From an uncultured Prevotella sp. (GTDB lineage Bacteria > Bacteroidota > Bacteroidia > Bacteroidales > Bacteroidaceae): DNA of 9,248 bases. A program made the translations under genes and the position numbers. This document shows positions 6,501-9,248 of this stretch, one piece after another; position 1 is the stretch's first letter; the number at the start of each line of letters is the position of its first letter. The notes below the pieces were generated by a model, which was not told the DNA's origin, ran no database searches, and saw only the letters and a list, made by a program, of their open reading frames with translations. The stretch covers positions 1 through 9,248 of the forward strand of contig UQPD01000107.1 in NCBI GenBank assembly GCA_900542795.1. The letters are read 5' to 3'.

Positions 6501-8113
6501 GTGGCTGAGGCTGCAAGAGTGCCCAAAAGTTTATCTCCTTTCAAAACTTTATAGCCTGTTAGTGTGCGAGTGGTATTAGTAGGAGCGGTCCATACCAGTT
6601 TGCCATTAACTATTGCTACGTTTTGTGGAGCTTTTATGCCACGACCAGGTACTATGACGGAGAGTATGGTCTGCTTTCCTTTATTTTGTATTTTTACACC
6701 TCCTTGTTCAATAGCAAAAGGAACTTCGAGCCCTAAACTATCTTGAACATAATCTATGATAGAGGCATTATATACATGACCTTCTCCTATAGCTGTGCCT
6801 TTTGTGTTAATGATGAAGAAATACTTTAGAGGTTCATTCTCATCAAAGTTTGCGCTGAGGTCTGTCAAGTCGTAACCAAACTCCATAGGTTCTGTATGTA
6901 ACTTGCCATCAGCCCAACGTCCTAACATGGGGATTGGGGGAGCTGGAATGGTTTGACCATTGTTTCCATCGCCTGCGTATTTAAAGTGGTCGAAGGCTTG
7001 TGTAAGGTCGGGTTGTGTAGCTTTTAAATCCTTAGATATGCCTGCCATTAGGTATAACTCAGAACGGTGGCTATAGTCCATATTCAACTTGATAGTGCGC
7101 AGAGGTCGATAGTTTTTACGCACTTTGTAAATTTCAGGATACCACCAATTATTTGAGAAATTTCCGTTTTCATTAAAATTTGAGCCACCATAGGCATAAG
7201 GGCAATATACATAACCCTCGCTTGCCCATGCAGAGCCCCATGAATTTACAATAATCCATGCTCCTCGCTCATCAGCTGCTCTTTCGCCATATACGCCATT
7301 GCCATTGAGGTCAAATTCTATGCGGTCATCATATCCCACGATGGTTAATGCATGGTCTACACCTGTGCCCCATTTGGCAACACAAGCTTTGCCTGATACA
7401 CCTAACGCATCGTTCGTGGGCGTACTTGCTATGGTACCACATGTCATGGTGCCAGCAGCTACACCAATACCTGCTAAACCTCCCGTAGGGAAATCTTGGT
7501 CGCCATTGTGGTTCCATAGCCAATTCTTTAAAGCTTCGCGTCCAGCTTCCGTACCTGTGCTCTCTGGGAAGTTTGCGGGTTTAAGCATGCGATTAAACAT
7601 TGCTTCGTACCATTTGTTATAACCCGTCATCCATCCAAAGTCGTTTTGTGTTTCTTCTTGATTGCCAAACAGCTTTGAATAGGTGCGACCACCATAAGTT
7701 TCAGCTGAAGGAACCCCTACATGCTGCACAAACTCATCCTTGCCCGAATTACCATTGGTTAAGAGCCATACAAAGTGTGTGGGATATTGATTCTTTGCTA
7801 CCGAAGCATTTGCTCTGCGCCATGCATCCATTTCGTAGGTGAACATGTATCCTATGCGCGAAGCAGAACCACATGATCCTCCGTCTTGATTAAATACTGG
7901 TGGAAAATATACACTTTCTGCGTTGTTTACATGGTCGGGGCGTTGAATAGCTCCAGCACGTGCAGAACTTCGTAGCGGACGCATTAGTGAATAGTCGGGA
8001 TTGCGCTTTGTAGAGTAGTCGGGATACTTACTCCAATTTATGGTTTGTGCACACAATAGTGTGGGGATAATAGCACCAATTATGGCTAAAACTCCTTGCT
8101 TAATGTGTTTCAT
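3590..8113 (-). CDS. Secreted multidomain C1A (papain-family) cysteine protease with type IX secretion sorting domain
   Basis: 1507 residues from the ATG at 8113. The open frame reaches a GTG at 8182, but only the ATG puts a signal peptide (MKHIKQG, hydrophobic core, LLCA|Q) at the N-terminus. The papain-like domain (about 60-330) shows the full catalytic set: oxyanion Gln76 and nucleophile Cys81 in NQDGGSCGSA, His254 in VDHALTIVGYDD and Asn290 in VNSWGSAWASEGY. DLNGNG at 268-273 resembles a calcium loop. Then follow an unassigned beta-rich segment (about 335-490), a fibronectin-III-like domain (494-570), LamG (577-747, with DEIRIW), three PKD-like domains (793-870, 876-955, 961-1041), a second LamG (1047-1227), a jelly-roll-like segment (1267-1452) and a C-terminal sorting domain (about 1460-1507: MIFDLSGRR, GVYIVGGKK). 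It should cross the outer membrane by type IX secretion and act at the surface or outside the cell. The LamG and PKD modules suggest glycan or glycoprotein binding. It is transcribed alone and ends at the terminator at 3539-3578. The substrate is unknown. Confidence 0.92.
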   Translation of the reverse strand: MKHIKQGVLAIIGAIIPTLLCAQTINWSKYPDYSTKRNPDYSLMRPLRSSARAGAIQRPDHVNNAESVYFPPVFNQDGGSCGSASRIGYMFTYEMDAWRRANASVAKNQYPTHFVWLLTNGNSGKDEFVQHVGVPSAETYGGRTYSKLFGNQEETQNDFGWMTGYNKWYEAMFNRMLKPANFPESTGTEAGREALKNWLWNHNGDQDFPTGGLAGIGVAAGTMTCGTIASTPTNDALGVSGKACVAKWGTGVDHALTIVGYDDRIEFDLNGNGVYGERAADERGAWIIVNSWGSAWASEGYVYCPYAYGGSNFNENGNFSNNWWYPEIYKVRKNYRPLRTIKLNMDYSHRSELYLMAGISKDLKATQPDLTQAFDHFKYAGDGNNGQTIPAPPIPMLGRWADGKLHTEPMEFGYDLTDLSANFDENEPLKYFFIINTKGTAIGEGHVYNASIIDYVQDSLGLEVPFAIEQGGVKIQNKGKQTILSVIVPGRGIKAPQNVAIVNGKLVWTAPTNTTRTLTGYKVLKGDKLLGTLAASATSFTLPLDAEGSYGVSAIYDTLESNVVSVLTAKLNASNRCLYMTHSGMTLPKIFTSKYDKATIEFWIRPLSLTDWNQCAGPGWGTFMFHANADGTFTAGWNTNARLNIASALKVNQWSHIALVVDGNRMTAYVNGEEKGTITSNEYSGLGGFGDLVFSCKDNKNDQNAYYDEIRIWRSARTAEEVKANYKLRFANGLLPQDLVAYYPGDVITLNNETVLQDYTTNGNHATFSNGRYTTNTNLAQRLNYDSQTHVTITAPDSGIVAGQPTTLHAIGTTNIATLHWTIIGADAEENVVGASPTFTFKQPGMQHIKVVAIDVNGKEAISDTTLQVLPAAAVNASFRCSQTIISCGDRVSFVASQQREGDSYEWTLLGATTSKGVLPCITTSYDKSGTYRVLLKVTDAEGHVATSEQTIEVKTAAPKAAFDVEPATVVKGESVKLTDISAYAPTQSIWTLTNYPTVMRGDGSKIAFTPTIPGVYDVTLQASNEAGANSITRERALTVCNADSKTGLNFMPANSARLTLKKVPFTEGQRKFSIDWWMRATTLTDTCNHIGQDKQTFCLQTQPAGQMRFYMNSEYTQSAASYIIPNEWHHYAVSYNSGRVVFLRDGIIFSTGTVNCKALPTLTSFALGCEDAPMCGMIDEWRIWDGLFLSNTTIKKLRTHIIAPMNSTEIKEAEAEGLKVYYSFNQSGGNAEDATSNANTGVRSGFGPDGDAWSSSAGVFALNFEGQREENVTEVYFTNYEAPFTHSANMVNPSTPNRFMTLKGWKTEHAVKDKNVLTGAHVDTQKSDYLTITTGWDGFAQKLADYKVYQTIDLPRGVYEFTANFGNYEGEANGCYLITMKGDTLACTADLFTSVNSVLAYKAMDSKSAVSSNSIHFIVSEPTTVSIGLLANMQGSQCLSLRSFNLVQYPLLPFEGKTNGIQTVTDKNNKNQNSPQMIFDLSGRRTQMYNNGVYIVGGKKELIIKR

Positions 8114-8538
8114 TTTTATTGATTGTATAAAAGATAAATGTTGGATTTTTGTGGATAGCATGATGTGCATTAGGGGTGGCACATTCTTAAACTGCTATTT
8201 TCTCTGTGAGGATGGTTTTTGCTTCTCCTCTTTATAGGGAAAAGGGCACATTCTCTCTGGTCGTGCGCTTTGATAGACAAGATAATAGCCTCGTAAAACA
8301 TTGCGCACAACAAATCTGACAAAACAAGAGTATACAAAGAATTGATACTCTTTTTTCATCATAAGTTGTGATTACCAAAAATAAAAACGAATGGTTTTAA
8401 GATAATATGAAATAATAACTTTATCCGTTGGAATATGGGTAGAAGGATGCGAGCAGAGAGTTGCGTGTATATAGCTATTCTCGGCTGACAAAAGATTCCA
8501 TAAGACTTACGGATTTTAGCATTATTCAGTAAAAAACC
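8114..8538. other. 425-base noncoding region upstream of the protease
   Basis: No gene is supported here. On the minus strand, TATTTTTG (8383-8376) fits the -7 consensus but lacks a TTTG partner, so no protease promoter is assigned. AAGAGTAT (8326-8333) and ATACTCTT (8345-8352) form an 8-bp hairpin with short T-runs on both sides (listed separately). The 10-mer GGCACATTCT occurs twice (8178-8187 and 8245-8254). ATCCGT-TGGAAT (8423-8434) is mirrored by ATTCCA (8495-8500) and ACGGAT (8509-8514), an interrupted stem in the tail of the small-gene transcript. Confidence 0.5.
8326..8356. terminator. Weak bidirectional hairpin between the paralogue and the protease
   Basis: AAGAGTAT (8326-8333) and ATACTCTT (8345-8352) pair over 8 bp with an 11-base loop. 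Read plus, four further T follow; read minus, the tail is GTTTTGT. It could end the transcript of the small gene at 8539-8895, about 185 bases downstream of its stop. The stem has few GC pairs, so the call is tentative. Confidence 0.3.
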
Positions 8539-8895
8539 TCAACATACCACGGGCGGAGCACGTGTAGAAAACACATGGACGCGCAACTTCTTTATAAATG
8601 GACAATAAGTTGCGTAGACTATGTGTGTAGTGACACCAAATATGGTTAATAAAACTACATTTGGTGTAGTATAAATAAAATTTTGTAAGGCACAAAGAGC
8701 ACAGAATTGCGCTTCATGATGACCTGTTAAATGTCCATCGTGATGAATGCCGTGAGTGCAATCGTAACAATAAACAGCGGTATGAGTTTCCACATCTTCA
8801 TTATGATGGTGGAAACTCACAGCTAATAATATGGGTAAATATACCAACATCAATAGCCAAGCATACCTTGTGCGTTTATGTACGAACTTTTGCAT
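8539..8895 (-). CDS. Small His/Cys-rich two-helix membrane protein, paralogue of the one at 155-520
   Basis: 118 residues of unknown function with the same layout as the protein at 155-520. A basic start is followed by a helix (about 11-28), HHH at 29-31, CYDC at 43-46, H48, HHDGHLT at 51-57, HH at 59-60, CALC at 65-68, a second helix (about 75-97), a basic tail and STRAPP at 110-115, ending in Cys. The match from residue 1 is gap-free over 60 residues and fixes the start. The conserved parts are the first helix, the metal-ligand loop and STRAPP; the second helix has diverged. Unlike its sister it is not followed by a receptor gene; the protease lies downstream instead, 425 bases away. It has its own promoter (9008-9038). 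A periplasmic metal-binding loop is likely from residue content, but the metal and partner are unknown. Confidence 0.85.
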   Translation of the reverse strand: MQKFVHKRTRYAWLLMLVYLPILLAVSFHHHNEDVETHTAVYCYDCTHGIHHDGHLTGHHEAQFCALCALQNFIYTTPNVVLLTIFGVTTHIVYATYCPFIKKLRVHVFSTRAPPVVC

Positions 8896-8902
8896 ACCTT
8901 GT

Positions 8903-8931
8903 ATGAAAGGATATCAGTTGAAATGAAAGGA
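8903..8931. repeat. 9-base direct repeat, 20-base period, just upstream of the small gene
   Basis: ATGAAAGGA occurs at 8903-8911 and 8923-8931, with starts exactly 20 bases apart (about two helical turns). Read on the coding strand it is TCCTTTCAT twice in the leader, 8 to 36 bases before the ATG at 8895. It may be a regulator site on one face of the helix, or chance. Confidence 0.3.
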
Positions 8932-9007
8932 CCTGTTTTAGAAAAGCCAAACTTATGTTTTTTTTGCTGCGAATGTCATTTCGAACAGATTCCTATAAAT
9001 TCGGCAG

Positions 9008-9038
9008 CAAACTTAAATAAAAAAACATTTTTCTCAAA
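9008..9038 (-). promoter_or_regulatory. Bacteroidetes-type promoter for the second small gene
   Basis: On the minus strand, TTTG (9038-9035) is followed by 19 bases and then TAAGTTTG (9015-9008). This fits the Bacteroidetes consensus TTTG-N19 to 21-TAnnTTTG. Transcription would start near 9001 and give a leader of about 105 nt before the ATG at 8895. A second TAAGTTTG occurs nearer the gene but has no upstream TTTG partner. Confidence 0.7.
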
Positions 9039-9042
9039 ATGT
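9025..9042. promoter_or_regulatory. Inverted repeat over the -33 box, possible operator
   Basis: ACATTTT (9025-9031), a four-base spacer TCTC, then AAAATGT (9036-9042) form a perfect 7-4-7 inverted repeat. It covers the -33 element at 9035-9038. A repressor bound here would block the promoter. The regulator is unknown and the arms are AT-rich. Confidence 0.35.
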
Positions 9043-9200
9043 ACGTGTAAACTTTTTGTATTTATTAAGCTGTTGTGGTTTTATTAACATTCGATATTTC
9101 TTTCTAAGCATATGCTTGAAGGGGACAATGATTATAATGTAGATGTCTTAATTTATAGAGTATATGGACGTACAAATATGAATAAGTAGGTATTCAAAAT

Positions 9201-9248
9201 CTGTCTCTTATACACATCTGACGCTGCCGACGATCTTACGCGTGTAGA
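9201..9248. other. Illumina Nextera adapter (not genomic)
   Basis: Positions 9201-9219 are the 19-base Tn5 mosaic end used in Nextera libraries, and 9220-9233 (GACGCTGCCGACGA) are the rest of the read-1 adapter in reverse complement. Then come an 8-base sample index (TCTTACGC, 9234-9241) and the first bases of the P5 adapter (GTGTAGA, 9242-9248). These bases should be trimmed and not interpreted. Confidence 0.98.

Larger units (their letters stand above)
8896..9200. other. Upstream region of the second small gene
   Basis: This is a 305-base noncoding stretch; a 69-codon plus-strand frame (8878-9087) crosses the promoter and looks spurious. It contains the promoter at 9008-9038, a palindrome over its -33 box and a 9-base direct repeat next to the start codon. 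From about 9040 to 9200 nothing else is recognised. Genomic sequence ends at 9200. Confidence 0.6.

Noticed and set aside
8114..8182. N-terminal extension of the protease to 8182
   Set aside because: The upstream start is GTG and would add 23 residues in front of a clear signal peptide. The ATG at 8113 fits secretion.
8878..9087. 69-codon plus-strand frame at the right end
   Set aside because: It overlaps the start codon and promoter of the minus-strand gene and has no family signal.
9211..9219. Reading the mosaic end as a Tn5/IS50 transposon end in the genome
   Set aside because: It continues directly into read-1 adapter, index and P5 sequence, which only occur in library molecules.

Overview
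The window looks like Bacteroidetes DNA, most likely Prevotella or a close relative. Three things point there: an AT-rich composition, a promoter of the TTTG-N19-TAnnTTTG type (9008-9038, minus strand), and the protein types. These are a TonB-dependent receptor with an N-terminal carboxypeptidase-regulatory-like domain and a large secreted protease ending in a type IX secretion sorting domain. The genus is inferred; the phylum is well supported.

Layout: positions 155-3199 hold two plus-strand genes, a 121-residue His/Cys-rich membrane protein and a 795-residue TonB-dependent outer-membrane receptor. A 390-base convergent intergenic region follows. It holds two long inverted repeats, a possible decayed minus-strand gene and a clear intrinsic terminator for the next gene. 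Positions 3590-8113 (minus) encode a 1507-residue papain-family (C1A) protease with fibronectin-like, LamG, PKD and jelly-roll-like modules and a sorting domain. After a 425-base noncoding stretch, 8539-8895 (minus) encodes a second, clearly paralogous His/Cys-rich membrane protein with its own recognisable promoter.

How the genes may work together: the two small proteins share an unusual pattern of a membrane helix, HHH, CYDC, HHDGHLT, CALC, a second membrane helix and STRAPP. One lies directly upstream of the receptor. The simplest reading is an envelope metal or metal-complex uptake function, with the small protein exposing metal ligands in the periplasm. This is inference; no ligand can be read from the sequence. 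The protease would act at the cell surface or outside the cell and could release peptides or metal-bearing cofactors from host or dietary protein, but nothing ties it directly to the receptor.

The last 48 bases (9201-9248) are Illumina Nextera adapter, not genome. The right edge is therefore the end of an untrimmed assembly contig.
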